Origin: Haemaphysalis longicornis
Lineage: Eukaryota > Arthropoda > Arachnida > Ixodida > Ixodidae
Reading direction: 5' to 3'
Length of the DNA stretch: 64,000 bases
NCBI GenBank assembly: GCA_013339765.2
Contig: CM023453.1
Location: forward strand, 85,316,685-85,380,684
The notes beneath the pieces were generated by a model. It was given only the letters and a program-made list of their open reading frames with translations, ran no database searches and was not told where the DNA came from. Of the stretch, positions 12,899 to 25,232 are shown piece by piece. The number at the start of each line of letters is the position of its first letter. The first letter of the stretch is position 1. The translations under genes and the position numbers were made by a program.

Positions 12899-12915
12899 CT
12901 GGGTTCGATTCCCAG
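12899..12915 (+). other. Isolated tRNA-like T-arm (B box)
   Basis: CTGGG-TTCGATT-CCCAG forms a perfect five-pair stem with a seven-base loop, as in a tRNA T-arm. No matching acceptor stem or A box is seen upstream, so it is a fragment of a tRNA-derived SINE head or a tRNA relic rather than a working tRNA gene. Confidence 0.5.
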
Positions 12916-14560
12916 AACTTTTGCTTAACTGGCAAGATAACTCCGTTTGACGCCTGTGCTTGTTAGTGCGTATGCTGTGTTAACGGTGACGAACAGGCAC
13001 ATGTTCACACGGCAATGCACAACAGGGCTACGAGCACACCGAGAAAGGTACATCCACAATAAACCATTAACCGCTATCGCTGTAAGCGAGGACATTAATG
13101 GACTCAAGATTGACGAAGAACTTCGGTTACATTTGCCGCCAGATAAGCGCTCAATTATAGGTTGGTGAAGTCGCTGGCATGTATACGCAACAATAGAGAC
13201 GACCGTAGATTGACGCCTTCGTTATTTAATAACAGAGATGATAAGGAGCACGCCATTCAACCCCCCGCGGTTCTATAAAACAGTATGATTCCTTGCTTAA
13301 AGAAAAACAAAAAAATGTACTTGTGGTTATTTTCTAGTCTATGCACCATCATTTCGGTATGAATAACATTGAAAAATAAACAACATAAGACATGAGGCGC
13401 AATAGAAGGCGCATTTATACAATCACACTGTCGCGTGCCTGAAGCACAGTTGCGACGCGTGTGTGTTCTCAACGCGAAAAAAAAGCGACAAGCAAAAAGA
13501 AAGACCCGCTCAGCGCAAAGTTGCTGTCGGGATACGATCTTTTTCATTTATTTGAGATCTTTTTAAACAATAACTGCCCGCGGTCAAGGTCACACCCATC
13601 ACCATTCCTGTGCTGTTCACGTGAAATGCTTCCACCATGCGATATTGCATTCTGTTATCAAGAAAACTGTTTTCTACTGTACATCCACGAAAGAAACACG
13701 TTTTAATGGGGTTCAAGCAGGCGAGATTGGAGATGACCACACGTTATTGGTACACTGTCGTTAAAAATGCTAGTATGCCATCTCAACCCTTCGCGTACAC
13801 GTACGGAATTAACGGTGCAAGTCGGTGAAGAACACAGACATAAACATTATCGCAGAAGAAGTACAGGGGAACAGATAATTATTGTCAATCCACTGGTGAA
13901 CGAGGAACAGCGATAAGACTAAAAAAGTTCAGTTTACCACCCTCTACTCCCCCCAAATACTTTCCACCTTACGTCCGACTCTTGACCGAGGCTTGGGACC
14001 ATGGCAAGAGGGGTTCCCTTTATTTTCAATAAACGAGTGTCCATTCCATTCCGTCCAATTGGAATGCCCTCTATGGCTTTCCTGCCTGTGGGCCATTCTG
14101 CACAGCCCCACACATAGAAAGATATGTGTTCGTATGCCACAAACGCTGTTAGAGCTCCTGTTGTCTCTGGTACGAGACACTGACAATTTTGGCAGCGTTC
14201 ACGTGAAATTCAAGCTATTTTCAAACATGGTTCCTAACTTGAACGACGTCGATGGCAAGCATAGACGTCCATCTTTGATGCCATACACTACCAGCAACCG
14301 TCCAAGCAAAAGATGCCGTACAGAACACACAGTGACAACCAATAGGACAACGAAGCTACGTCGCCTTGACCAGCTAGCGCCAACCTCCGATACCACAGTC
14401 CCTGAACGTTAGTGCGTATCATGCACAGGTGCTGTTCTTCTACGCACGGTGGACGGACCGCTTTCGTCAGTGCCACACACCTGGAACCTAAAGGCTCGCG
14501 CTGTTACACCACCGACCCTCCAGACCCGCTGCTCCTGGAGCTCTAGGCTGTACATGGCGA
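12916..14560. other. No gene recognised
   Basis: Overlapping frames at 13993-14412 (plus) and 13934-14186 (minus) lack family motifs. CAATAAACGAG at 14028 could be an old retroelement 3' end. Confidence 0.4.
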
Positions 14561-14599
14561 AATCAATGCTGCAAGTGCACTCCATAACATCACGGAGGT

Positions 14600-15010
14600 G
14601 CGTATATACATAGACTCGCTCAGTGGTGTGAAGCATCTGAAGCAAGTCGAGAAGACACCTATGATGTGCCAACAGATTCACAGCTTCCACAAGACATCGC
14701 AGCTAAGGATACGTGTACATTGGGTGCAGCGGCATGGTCAGCATATCCTGAACCAATTATCGGACCATCTTTCCCACTCTCTCTCCCCACCTGAACCCTC
14801 CCCTATCCCCCTTCCTTGTAATCCGCGCCCCCGTCTTTTAGCCCCGAAATCTCTTCTGAGAATGGACACACGTGCCCTAATTCGCCCGTGTGTCTGCCCC
14901 CTCCTCCCTAATCTTTCCCGGGTCGGAGGGAGTTCCCCCAAGGAGGCTTCCGGCCTGGGGTGGCACTCACACCTTCAGTCACCTGGACTTGGGGACCCTC
15001 ACCAGAACAC
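14600..15010 (+). mobile_element. Possible RNase H remnant of a non-LTR retrotransposon
   Basis: The frame contains LRIRVHWVQRHGQ, which resembles the IxVxWVPGHxG motif of retrotransposon RNase H domains, and is followed by a Pro-rich linker as in the tick-type elements elsewhere in this window. The match is short and the rest is unrecognisable. Confidence 0.25.
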
Positions 15011-15499
15011 CTAGGAACTTGTCCCACTTGGCCAGCTCCGGCTACTAAAGGTGATGCCAAGCATCTTAGTGGCGATGTGCACGGGAACATGCACAGCTGC
15101 GGACGACGCGCCCAGAGGGGCTAAACCGGATCATAAACCGTTGGCATGAACGGGATGACTTCTACCAATGGGTGCAAGAAGACAGATACTGGAAGTCACT
15201 AATAAGCTTTCTGCACGTAACCGGACTACATGCCTACCTGTAGACTCACCCACTGTTATCGGTTTCCTGACCGTGATTTTTATACCCCCTATCTTTCACT
15301 TCTTTTGCTTTTTTACTTTCTTCTGGCTCTCTGCTTTCCGACTTCTTTCTCTGTTCACATCTTTAAACCTGTTCTCATATTCCACATGGCAGAAATACGG
15401 AAACAACCCCTCCCCTGCCCCCCCCCCCCTCGTTCCCGCGATGCTGGGCCACTCGTCCACTTGCTGATTGCTCGCCAAACCTGAACGTTGCAAAAATTA

Positions 15500-16800
15500 A
15501 AAAACAATCTGCTGCACTAAGTGCGCTACGCAGACCAGAAATTTATACGCTACACCAAACGTCCTTCTGCCGCACATGGCGTTGCGAGTCGCCAAACGCA
15601 GCAAGAAGCCAAGATCGGGACCCATTTGCGGTAAGTGCTTTCCTTCATCGACCCGCGTCTTCCGGTGGCGACAAAAGGAAGGCTATATCAACGCGCTAAG
15701 TGCACAACAACCGGCGGCAATCATCTCAAACACAAGAGAGACGTTTCGGCAACGCCTCGGCGGCCCCAAACTGAGCGCATCGAATCCGATCAGCCAGCCC
15801 TGCCCCGCGTTTCCTTCCCTCTTGCGTCGCCTCCACTCGCGCACTCAAGAAAGAGCGCTGACACCCCCAGCGGGTGTCCCCAACCCCCCACTCGAGCTCC
15901 CACTTTCCCTAAAACCTCTCGACAGGGAATGAATCCGCGTGCACGTTTTAATTGATGGAACAACGGACCCGTGAAACGCCAGCCGCGATCGATGAATTTC
16001 CCTTTTACGCGCGCATTCTTTCCCCGATCGCTCTTGCTTTCTATTCCTTTTGTTCGCGCGGGCGGACAAACCGGGAGCAGAAGACGTCGAATGCGAGCAG
16101 CGAAGCGGGGGAGTGTATCGGAGCGCCAGCCGAAGCTCTACTTGCATTAAGGTTGGGCTCAGAGCGGAGGTAAACGAAGAATTCCTGCAGTTTCTGCCCG
16201 CAATGACGCGGGAAGGCTGTTGTCAGTCTCCCACAGACATTCGTAGGAGACGAATCCGATTACCAGTAGGCTCAGCTCGGTTTCAAGTAGCTTATCTGTC
16301 AGCCCAATCTGAAGTCCGGGGGTAAAAGGAAGGTAGGAAGGCGTAACAAGAGCGACTAGAAAAGCAAAATCAGCGTTCTTAGCTCGGCCGAGCGCTTTTG
16401 CCAAGTGCCCGCACGACACTCCGGAGAGGAGAGACGAACCAGCGAAGCTGGCGAGTCGCGTGCTTGCGGCGAAGCGCGTGATCCCGTTACCGACTCCCGA
16501 CGCGGCACACCGACACAGCCCCCGGGAAGAGCGTCGGAATCGAGCAGGAGCAACTTACCGCCTTCCGACGGTGCGGCCGCCAGACCACGGAATGCGCCAT
16601 CTTCCGCGGCCGGGATGAACCTCTCGCTTCCCCCTTTCTCTCCTCGAAGGGCTTCTTCCTCCCTTTCCGGGATGAAGCACCACGTGACCGGATCGTCTCC
16701 ATGGCAACCGCGGAGGAAGTGGGGAGAAAGGCGGAGGCTCCCCCGCCTCCAAATTGATTCACGCTGACCCGCTCGTGCCGTTCGCTGCCACAGCGCGAGC
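15500..16800. promoter_or_regulatory. CpG-rich stretch, likely promoter region of an unidentified gene
   Basis: From about 15570, and strongly from 16390 to 16780, the sequence is GC-rich with many CpG, on both strands free of repeats. It contains CACGTGAC (16681), a perfect RFX X-box and a GGAAGT ETS-type site. Open frames occur on both strands (15576-15932, 16356-16865 minus, 16405-16767), as expected by chance in GC-rich DNA, and none has a known domain. Direction of transcription is unknown. Confidence 0.4.
16695..16708 (+). promoter_or_regulatory. RFX X-box
   Basis: GTCTCCATGGCAAC fits the X-box consensus GTHNYYATRRNAAC at every position. X-boxes bind RFX factors and in animals are typical of promoters of ciliary genes. 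Twelve bases upstream is a CACGTG E-box and eight downstream a GGAAGTGG ETS-type site, which makes a clustered promoter likely. Confidence 0.55.
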
Positions 16801-16867
16801 ATCATCCCAGACGCATCCTGGCGTGCTGATATTAACGCTGCCTCCTCCGGCACCGCCTCCACCACTC

Positions 16868-16891
16868 CTGCTGCTGCTGCTGCTGCTGCTG
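16868..16891 (+). repeat. (CTG)8 microsatellite
   Basis: Eight CTG units; on the minus strand they give a poly-Gln run in an open frame (16832-17077) with no other recognisable feature. Confidence 0.95.
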
Positions 16892-17079
16892 ATGCTGCTC
16901 ACACGAACGTTTTTGCAGAGCACGTAAAGCGGCAGGCAGGTGTCTCCGCTGCACCCGCGCCGTCTCCTTTGAGGAGTAACGCTGAAGAATATCGAAATCG
17001 GGCTCTTCAGCGCCGTATTCCCATCGGAAAGAAAATCTAAAAAGCGCCCGTGCGTTTATATTTCGCGCACAGAACATTG

Positions 17080-17590
17080 ACAGATAGAGAGAACACTGGA
17101 GAAACTTGAACTAAGTCGCGCAAGGCATGAAGCATAGGGAAGCTGCCGGATTTATTCCTATACGTGAGCACTGAAAGACACATTGTCACGCATTTTTACA
17201 AGTTTGAAATTGTTTATTTACATGTTCCGTCATCGCTTGGCACTGTGCTAGTATTATTCGTCGTCATATGCATCAATATCGTCGTCTTGGTCATGGCAAG
17301 CATTACATGCGCGGTAGCGCTTGACGACAGCTGAAGCGCAGCTGCGGCGCGTACGTGCACGACGCATGCGTGGCGTTTCTGGAGTTGCGTCGGGGTTCAG
17401 CAGAGCAGGTGTTGCGCCAGCTGTGCGTTGTTGGTTGCTGGGCAACGCGAGACGCTCCTAAAGGTTTCTCCGGTTTTTTTTTTTTTTTCCTGAAGCCACT
17501 GCACGAGCCGGGGACGATCGGTGGTCGCCGCGAGGCACGCGCTCACGGGCACGCTCCGAATTTTCTCGTCATTTTTGAGCGTTATGCATT
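17080..17590. other. No gene recognised; possible retroelement relic
   Basis: A minus-strand frame (17254-17445) ends in CNACHDQDDDIDAYDDE and is followed on that strand by GTAAATAAAC, as at a polyadenylated 3' end. I do not recognise the protein. Confidence 0.3.
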
Positions 17591-17599
17591 ACGCCCCAC

Positions 17600-17640
17600 A
17601 CAGATGCTAATAAACATTCCATCAATCAATCAATCAATTA
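17600..17640 (+). mobile_element. Retroelement 3' end with AATAAA and an (ATCA)n tail
   Basis: AATAAACATTCC is followed directly by about five ATCA units. Layout as in the other non-LTR 3' ends of this window; the coding part is not recognisable. Confidence 0.5.
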
Positions 17641-19930
17641 CAGGCAGCTACAACAGCTGCGCTGTTAATATTCATTCATTGAAGATGTTAACCCCACACA
17701 AAACATATCCTGGCCACTCCGATCTTTAAAATTAAGGAAAGGTACAATGACTTTTCTAAGAATAAACGAAGTAATAAAAATTACGTTAGTACCGATCCCT
17801 ACTGGAACATGTTTCCGCCCACTGAGATATATGCTTATACAGCATGTAGTTCGCCAACAGTATAGTGCCCGCATATCTTTGTCGCTATGAAGAACTCCCG
17901 GAGAGCAATGGAGTCCTTGTTCTGGCTTCTAAGATTGTCCCACGGGACCAACAGTTTCTGCAAATATAGGGGTGTCCCAGATAACAGGTGACCAATTGCA
18001 GGAAAAATAGTTGTTCGCTGATATAAGCTAAACATGGTCTAGACAGGGACCACGAATGAAAGAGCGGGCCTGCGCCAGCAACAAAAGATCTTGGATTTTA
18101 GAAAGGAAACTAGCTAGCGGAATGAGACGGATGATAGAACGGAGCGCTGGAATGAGGATCTGTAAAAGGGCCTTGTTCGATATTTCTTCGTGAGACTGTT
18201 GAGCTAGTGGCCTTTCCGGTCACGCAGATATGTCTTGGGAGTACCGGGTGTGTGTATCCTAGGGTTGCTAATGTGATGAACCCGCCAAAGGGGCCAAGCC
18301 TGTTGTCACGCTAGCCTAATTAGGCACGGAATTTCTTTTAAGCGGAGTACGGGCCGGGATGTCTGTCGTGACGAGTCAGCGGTGACGTCAGCATAGGAAC
18401 CTCGCGATGTCGGTCGAATGCTGCTGCTCAAAGGAAACATTGTCTCTGACGTTATCAGTGTTCGGTTTTGTGCGCCGCGGTGTCAGTGACTTCCCGTGTA
18501 TACTATAACTTGCTTTCTTGTAGCTATTGCATCTCTATTGAGGGGCATTCTGAGAAAGTCGCTGCGTGCGAGGCACCGCAGTTCGCACACTTGGGTTCTT
18601 TTCTATATTAGGAAAATTTGTGGCTGTGACCGCCAGAACATACCTTGCCACGCAAGGGCCCACGCCAAAACTTGGCAATATGCCCATGGCGCTGACATTT
18701 GTAGCATTCTATAGCTGCTTCGAAGTACTAAGTGACAGGGTGGCTGTTAACGCCCATGAAAACTTTTGTGGGCATAGGGTGGTCTGCAATTTAATACTTC
18801 TAAGGGGTCGTACTTTTACTGAACCATCTTCTCCGGGAGCAAAAGGTTCCCACAGGTAAACGGATACAACTCCCATGTCCTTGAGACACTCAAGTAAGCA
18901 GGTCTCGTGTACTCAGTGGGAACGTCACTGGTATACGGCGGAAGTTGAGCAGTTGGAACGCGGAATTTTGACTTTGACTTCGAGTGAAGCTTTGTTTGAA
19001 GTTTCCAATAGCCGCTGAGCAGCACCTGTAGAAAGCGCCTTGAATAGGGAGCTGCCATCTTGGTTGAGTTAGGGATTTAAAACTTGTTCCCTGACAACTG
19101 CTGCAACTTCTGTGGCCACCCCTTTTGGGTTCACTTTCAAAAAGGACGTCTCAGGCGCAACTGGTTTAAGCAGAATTACGATGCCCGACGGCCTGCTCTT
19201 GTGATACGCTACAGTTGTAAATGAGCCACCTTAACCTTCTTCATTGGCGTAACCTATGCCATCTGACAATGAGCAGACCGAGGTTGTCTTGTCGCAATCT
19301 CAACAGTTGACCCAAGCTGCCCTTGGAGGCGCACAATGACCACTAGTTTCGCCCAGGCATCATCACTTTCATGTGAGCGATAAGAAATCGGATGGCGGAG
19401 TTCCGGTACTCCGTCCCTTGAAATGCCTTCCAACAAAAAGATAGACACTTGGGGGGAGGATCTGTGGGGTGGGGCTTGACATCGTTGAAAGGGGATGCGT
19501 GAGAAATGGTCGGTTCATGGTCGCGCACGGGCCATCAACCCCCTCACCGCTGCTCGGAGCTGCACGGATGCTTGCAGGCGGGAAATCGTTGAACAATGTC
19601 ACTCCCAGCCCGTCGTTAAAGGGTTCAAAAAAGAACCACAACTAAGCGTATTACTGCCAAAACTGAGACATAAAAGCGAACTACTAACCAAAGCAGGAAT
19701 TAAGCTTGTCTCCGTCTAGAGATTGTCTTTCTCCTCTTGGAGAATAAGGCCAAACTTCACAAGGAATAGCCAAAGACATTCTGTTGTCAAAATCAGTCAA
19801 TGCCAGTTATTAGACGGGCCCGTGGCCTTCTGGACGTACGCAAGACTTTTGTAGCCTTTTGAGACAGAAACGGGCAGCGTTTGTGACACAGTATTGTTTG
19901 TGGAGATCAGCAAAAGGCGATTGTTGTATT
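17641..19930. other. No gene recognised
   Basis: Frames at 17665-17874 (minus), 18566-18859 (plus) and 19369-19641 (minus) show no known motif. No tandem or inverted structure was noticed. Confidence 0.45.
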
Positions 19931-19934
19931 TGTT

Positions 19935-20150
19935 GAGAGAGAGCGAGAGAGAGAGAGTAAATGTTTATTGAAAAGGAGAAGAGGTCGGCCTGAGAAATTG
20001 ATCTTGGGCCTGCTACTTCCCTCTGGGGGGAGGGTACTGGGGACAGAAAGAGAAAGGAATGAATATGGAAGGTATGGGAAATGCCAATGAAAGCAACAAA
20101 TGAACCATGTACGAGCAGTAAAACCAATAAACGTCTCACGTACAACGGGG
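19935..20150 (-). mobile_element. 3' end of a non-LTR retrotransposon with a (CT)n tail
   Basis: On the minus strand a GC-rich 3' UTR-like stretch is followed by CAATAAACATTTA and then a run of CT (19935-19957). The same order, AATAAA then a short tandem tail, marks the I-group elements at 26-33 kb. No coding part survives. Confidence 0.5.
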
Positions 20151-20643
20151 CGCTGAATCAAATGACTACAGTTCACTTTTAAGCACATGACTATCATCCA
20201 TGAAAAAAAAAAGAAACTGCTGAGACATTATTTCGCAGTCTGTTCAATTTTGTCGCAACCTAGAGGCGAGAATACAACGAGGAGTCACCAAGAAATGTAA
20301 GCAGGGCTTTAACGGCTAGGCTTTGGTTCCTGTTGTCAGCCCACGTGCCCAAAATCTTTTGTTCGGACAGAGGGCGAGAAAAATCAAAGAAAGGACCGAC
20401 GTAAAATCTACAGCTAGCTTGAGCGCATAAGCGAAAAGTAAATATTATTCGTGGACGAAAAATATTATCAGCAGTAGGAGAAGGGATATCCTTTATGATA
20501 CGGAGAAGTCAGCGTCCCAAGCATCAGTGGGTTCATAGCTTATCCAGGCGAGATGACATTTGCCATCGTCGCCATCATCATCATTATCATCAGCTGAACT
20601 GTGTGTATGGACCTTAACTAATGGGCTCATGAGGGGCTTCCGG

Positions 20644-20891
20644 ATTGATTGATTGATTGATTGTAGGTTTTAACGCGCCGACGCAACGCAGGCGATGAGG
20701 CGCGCCGTAGTGGAGGGCTCCGGATTAATTTTGACCACCTGGGGATCTTTATCGTGCGCCGAAATCTCGTACACACGGGCGTTTTTGCTTTTCGCCTCCA
20801 TCAGAAAAGCGGCCGCCGCGGCCGGGAATCGAACCCGCGGCCTCGTGCTCAGCAGCAAAACGCCTTAGCCATTGAGCCACCACGGCGGCTC
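20644..20891 (-). mobile_element. tRNA-derived SINE (Ruka-like), full length, with target duplication
   Basis: On the minus strand: tRNA-like head with A box (TGGCTCAATGGC) and B box (GGTTCGATTCCC), the family body, then a CAATCAATCAATC tail. Flanking 13-bp repeats GAGGGGCTTCCGG (20631-20643) and GAGGGGCTACCGG (20892-20904) differ at one base. This is the clearest complete reference copy in the window. Confidence 0.9.
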
Positions 20892-20904
20892 GAGGGGCTA
20901 CCGG

Positions 20905-22498
20905 CAAAACTCCAAGTGGGGAGATGGCATTATTATCTCTTGCTTGACGTAGTAAAAGAAAAAACCTAAAATGCGCCATGACAAGAGGCCCGTGAGTTGC
21001 AAGATATGGGCACCAAGAGCACGCCATTGGTCCCGCTAATAGAAAAGCGTGCATCTGCTGTGAACAAACATACCTGAAGAGTTGTTGAGACCACACGAGG
21101 CCTATCTCTCAATGCGAAAAATCTACTGCATTGAATAGGGTCAAATAAGCACAGAACACAGCTAGCGCAGAAATATTCGTTAAACATGCGACAGCATTGT
21201 ACGAAAAGCATTGTACGGTGAGGCAATGTCTAGCAAAAGATAGACAGGAAAAGCCGAGGAAACAAAGAAAGACCCACCATGTGTAACTTCTCCGCGTAGC
21301 CTGAAGCAAGCAATTGAAATGCAGATATTCTACAGCGGCAAAGATGTGATCGTCACACCTTGTGGGAGCGTATCTTGCTCCCCTCTACCGAGCACCGTTG
21401 CAATGGTAACGAGGATAGCACGCACCTGCTTCCGTGCACGACCACGTCACTGCTAGGGCGACGAACAGAGATAGACCAAGCGCGGGTGCAAGTACCTGCG
21501 CCGGCTCCACCCACCGTACCGGGATCACTATAGAATCCCTTTTAATGGCTCCTCGGAAGAAGTACATTGCCAAAGAGTTACTCTCAAGCACAGGCGCGCC
21601 CGTGATAGAGCGCAAGGACCCGGATGTGAACGACACCAACAAGAGAAACGAGAAGTCGCAGGTAATATAACAAAGTACTAATCAGAAGCGTGATGCTCTA
21701 GCAATGTTGTAGGAGCTGTACTAGCAATGCCATAGCAACGTCATAGCGACGTCCCCGCAACGTAGCGGCGTTACAGCACAGCAACAATCAGCTGTCATTG
21801 TTTTTCCACTTATTGATTCGCACTATCGCCTGAGATTTTTTAGGGTCGGCGTATGCAAGCTGGCCCAGGTCTCGGTCAAAGGATATCAGGCTATGACAAA
21901 TGTTTCCAGACCGCATTTATTTAGAGCATCAGCTTAACCCTCGACGGCAACCATAATATTTGGCTATAATTACGACAATAAACGCCTTCGCCCCTTTTAA
22001 AAAAATAAAACATTTTTGTTTGATTTCGATAGTTTGGCTTCTACTTCGAATTATATACTTGCTGACTGGAAACTTTCGCAATGGTCTGGGGACCTTTGGC
22101 CAACACTGAACCTCCATAAGTTACGTCCCTACGCCTTTACGAGGCATGCTTGCCTTAAAAATACAGTGGGTGGTCATTACACAAGCGTTGCTGCGCGTTT
22201 CGGGGAGACCGATCCGCGGTGAGTGCGTTTAGTTGCCACGGCGGTCTTCTGCAACGCCCAGCCCGACGTCAAACGACGCCCGCGTGGCTCATTTGTGCGA
22301 GAAACCTGCGAACCGCGGGCAGCAAAATTATTTATTCACAGCATGGACTCGCACATTTACAGGGCTTAATTACGCCAGACCCCGTGCAGTGGGGCCCGTG
22401 TGCGAGCTGCGGACGTCCCGTGGCCTGACCGCTCACGCCAAGGCACGCGCGGGACGGACACATGGAAAGCGCTCATTAATGCGCTCATTGGGAGCCGG
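20905..22498. other. No gene recognised
   Basis: Short frames only. At 21690-21775 a loose TAGCAACG/TAGCGACG repeat occurs. No family motif. Confidence 0.45.
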
Positions 22499-22651
22499 GT
22501 CTTTAAAAATTTGGATCAAAAATTGCCAAGAAAAAAGACACCCCATATCATTTATCGCTTTAATTAATGAAGATTGTCTTTAAAAATTTGGATCTAAAAT
22601 TGCCGAGAAAAAAGACATCCCATGCCACTTCTCGCTTTATTTAATGAAGAT
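22499..22651 (+). repeat. 77-bp tandem duplication next to a SINE
   Basis: Two units (22499-22575 and 22576-22651) begin GTCTTTAAAAATTTGGATC and end AATGAAGATTG. The SINE at 22650 inserted at the end of the second unit, so the duplication came first. Confidence 0.9.
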
Positions 22652-22892
22652 TGGTCGATTTATTATGAGGTTTAACCGCGCCAACGCCACACAGGCGGTG
22701 ACGCGTGCCGTAGTGGAGGGCTGCATATTAATTTTGACCACCCGGGGATCTTTAATGTGCGCCAAAATCTCGTACACACGGGAATTTTTGCTTTTCGCCT
22801 CGATAAGAATACCGGCAGCCGCTGCACGAAATCGAAACCGTGACCTTGGGCTTAGAAGCACAACGCCTTAGCCACCGAGCCACCGCGGAGGG
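22650..22892 (-). mobile_element. tRNA-derived SINE (Ruka-like) with perfect target duplication
   Basis: Same head, body and orientation as the copy at 20644, with more substitutions; the B box is damaged (GATTTCG). Flanked by identical 13-bp repeats TTATTTAATGAAG at 22637-22649 and 22893-22905. Confidence 0.9.
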
Positions 22893-23059
22893 TTATTTAA
22901 TGAAGGTGCTTTGCCTGTCGGCTTGATAAATACGCGCTGAATTAAACCCATTCGAACTCCGCAACTGTGCTAGCTCACCACCTTACGCGGAGGCTCATTT
23001 CGAACCAAGGACCAGGAGCACTGTCTCTGGCTCCTCTGAATGACTAACTTTTCTCACCC

Positions 23060-23341
23060 GACAAAACTCCACTTACGGAGTGTACTCCCGCTGTGCGAAT
23101 GCTGCGCTGCCCCGGGCACCCTGTAGCTCACGGTATGGGAAGGTTCGGCAAATCCCAAGACTTCTAGAATACCTCGACCTTCCTGTGAGCAGAGGAAAGA
23201 GCTGTCCAGCTCCTGTACCGAATCCCGGCTTCGGCTGGGGAAAGAGCAATCGCAGCAAGACTCTATCATGGACTCCTGGACTCAGATTATCGGCCCACGT
23301 TTTGATGCTAATAATAAAGTTTAATCTCTCTTCTCACTCTT

Positions 23342-23416
<75 letters not shown>
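23060..23416 (+). mobile_element. Probable 3' end of a non-LTR retrotransposon with a (CT)n tail
   Basis: The plus frame from 23080 ends in a typical GC-rich 3' stretch, then TAATAATAAAGTTTAA (23311-23324) and a CT repeat about 90 bp long (23325-23416). The order matches the other element ends; the coding part is not assignable. Confidence 0.5.
23325..23416 (+). repeat. (CT)n microsatellite
   Basis: An almost pure CT run with a few interruptions near its start; it reads as the expanded tail of the preceding retroelement end. Confidence 0.95.
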
Positions 23417-23423
<7 letters not shown>

Positions 23424-23682
23424 CTATGGAGATAAGGCATTGCCCTGTTGAGCCCGCGGAAGGGCATGCGATTCCGGCCACGACAGCCATTTATCTTTTG
23501 GAGAAAGAAAAGTTGGCGCAGACTGCACTAGCGGTGCAAGGCCGGAAGAAACAGCAGGCCTGGCAGCCCCTCTCCCTTCGCCGGAAACACGGCTGTTGCA
23601 CCTCACATGAATTTCCGAAATTTCGTTGAAAGTTCTCCATGACTGGCAAGCCTGGATCGTTTCGTCCGCAGGTATCTAGATT

Positions 23683-23855
23683 ATTGATTGTGGGGTTTAA
23701 CGCGCCTACGCGACGCAGGTGATGAGGCGCTCCGTAGTGGAGGGCTCAGGATCAATTTTGACCACGCGGGGATCTTTAACGTGCCCCGAAATATCGTACA
23801 CACGGGCGTTTTTGCTTTTCGCATCCATCAGAATTGCGGCCGCCGCGGCCGGGAA
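23683..23855 (-). mobile_element. tRNA-derived SINE (Ruka-like), head truncated
   Basis: It matches the body and tail of the family, but stops in the B box (GGGAA) on the head side. No clear flanking duplication; the right side borders the reverse transcriptase fragment of the next element. Confidence 0.8.
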
Positions 23856-23986
23856 GGTTTTAAAATCTATCACGAAGTGTACCGCGTTAGCACGCGCTAG
23901 AACCGGAAACAACCGGCTTCGCGAACTCGGCGTGAACTGGTGAAGCGAAGGGCACACTAGAGATCACGTCACGAACACATGGCAGA

Positions 23987-24934
23987 GTGTTCTCGAAGGT
24001 GGAGTTGGACAATGCCAGGCGCTCGTCACGGGGCGCACGCTCACACGCGCTTGGTATTTCGTCCTGCGTGGGCAAGGTGTTCGAGCACGTCCTGATGGCA
24101 CGGTGGCAAGATTACCTCGAAGGCAACGACCTCTACCCCTCAAGGATTATTGGGTTCCGACGGAATCTCTGCACACAAGACGCCATGCTGCAGTTGAGAC
24201 ACTTAACCATCGGCAGGGACACCCGAGACACCAGGGCAGTATTGGGGCTCGACCTACAAGGAGCTCTTGATAAGGTTACCACTCGGCAATTACTCGAGCA
24301 AGTTCGAGGTTGGAACATGGGCAAAAGAAGATCTCACGAGTATATCAAGAGCTTCCTGACGGGGCGAACGGCGGTGCTCGTCGCCGGAGACGTCGAGACG
24401 AAAGCCATGGAGATCGGGAGCCGAGGTACGCCTGAAAAGTCAGTGATCTCGCCGCTTCTGTTCAACCTGGTGATGATCAGGGTCACCCACCAGCTCGCAG
24501 AGGTGGAAAACGTCGAGCATACGATATATGCCGACGATATCACCTTGTGGGTCAAGGCGCCCAAGGTGAAAGGGGTCCTGCACACAGCAGTGGGGACCCT
24601 CGAGGGGAGCCTCGAGGGCACTGGCCAAAAATTCTCACCGAGTAAGTCTGAGCTACTTTTGTACAAGCCCCAAGACAGTCAGCGTAGACAACGAAGAGAA
24701 CGAGACAAGATTAAGATATACACCCAGGACGGATCGGTGATCCCCAGGGTATCCGACATCAGAGTACTGGGCATGCTCCTCAACGAGAAGGGCAACAATG
24801 GGGGCACAATGGCGAAGATCGCCGGCAAGGCGGCCAGCGCCATTCGGCTCATGAAACGGGTTTCCAACAGGAAGAGGGGGCTGCGCGAGGAGAACCTCAT
24901 ACGACTAGTGCACCATTCGTCATTAGCCACATAA
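23987..24934 (+). pseudogene. Reverse transcriptase part of the truncated I-group element
   Basis: Contains ISSCVGKVFEHVL (motif before the palm), VLGLDLQGALDKV (motif A, with the usual Phe of GAFD changed to Leu), SRGTPEKSVISPLLFNLV (motif B region) and YADDITLWV (motif C catalytic pair). The frame runs 315 codons, then is lost near 24930; the next block (RRAYKTAIGLPEST, LGVHNTLDE) continues in another frame. Confidence 0.85.
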
Positions 24935-25232
24935 CATACGTGGCGGCGTTTCACAAGTGGCAAACCAATGAGAAGAAAAAGCTGTAATCGCTCATCCGAA
25001 GGGCGTATAAGACGGCCATCGGTCTACCCGAGTCCACAAGTACAGAGCGACTGCTAACCCTGGGCGTACACAACACCTTGGACGAAGTCATTGAGGCCCA
25101 ACGGGTGGCGCAGCTAGAGAGGCTAACCATAACCAAAGCAGGTAGAAGAATCTTGGTCAAGCTGGGCTACAACTACCACGAACAGCAGGGAACGAAGACG
25201 CAGCTACGTGGCGACACCAGGGACAAAACCAG

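Noticed and set aside
12899..12915. A tRNA gene
   Set aside because: Only the T-arm is present; no acceptor stem, D-arm or anticodon arm could be fitted.
16356..16865. 170-codon minus-strand frame as a protein gene
   Set aside because: It lies in GC-rich DNA where frames on both strands stay open by chance; no motif or splice pattern supports it.
20644..20891. tRNA gene in the SINE
   Set aside because: A and B boxes are there, but the acceptor stem does not pair and the sequence continues into the repeated SINE body in five places.
23341..23416. CRISPR or other regulated array
   Set aside because: It is a plain CT microsatellite without spacers.
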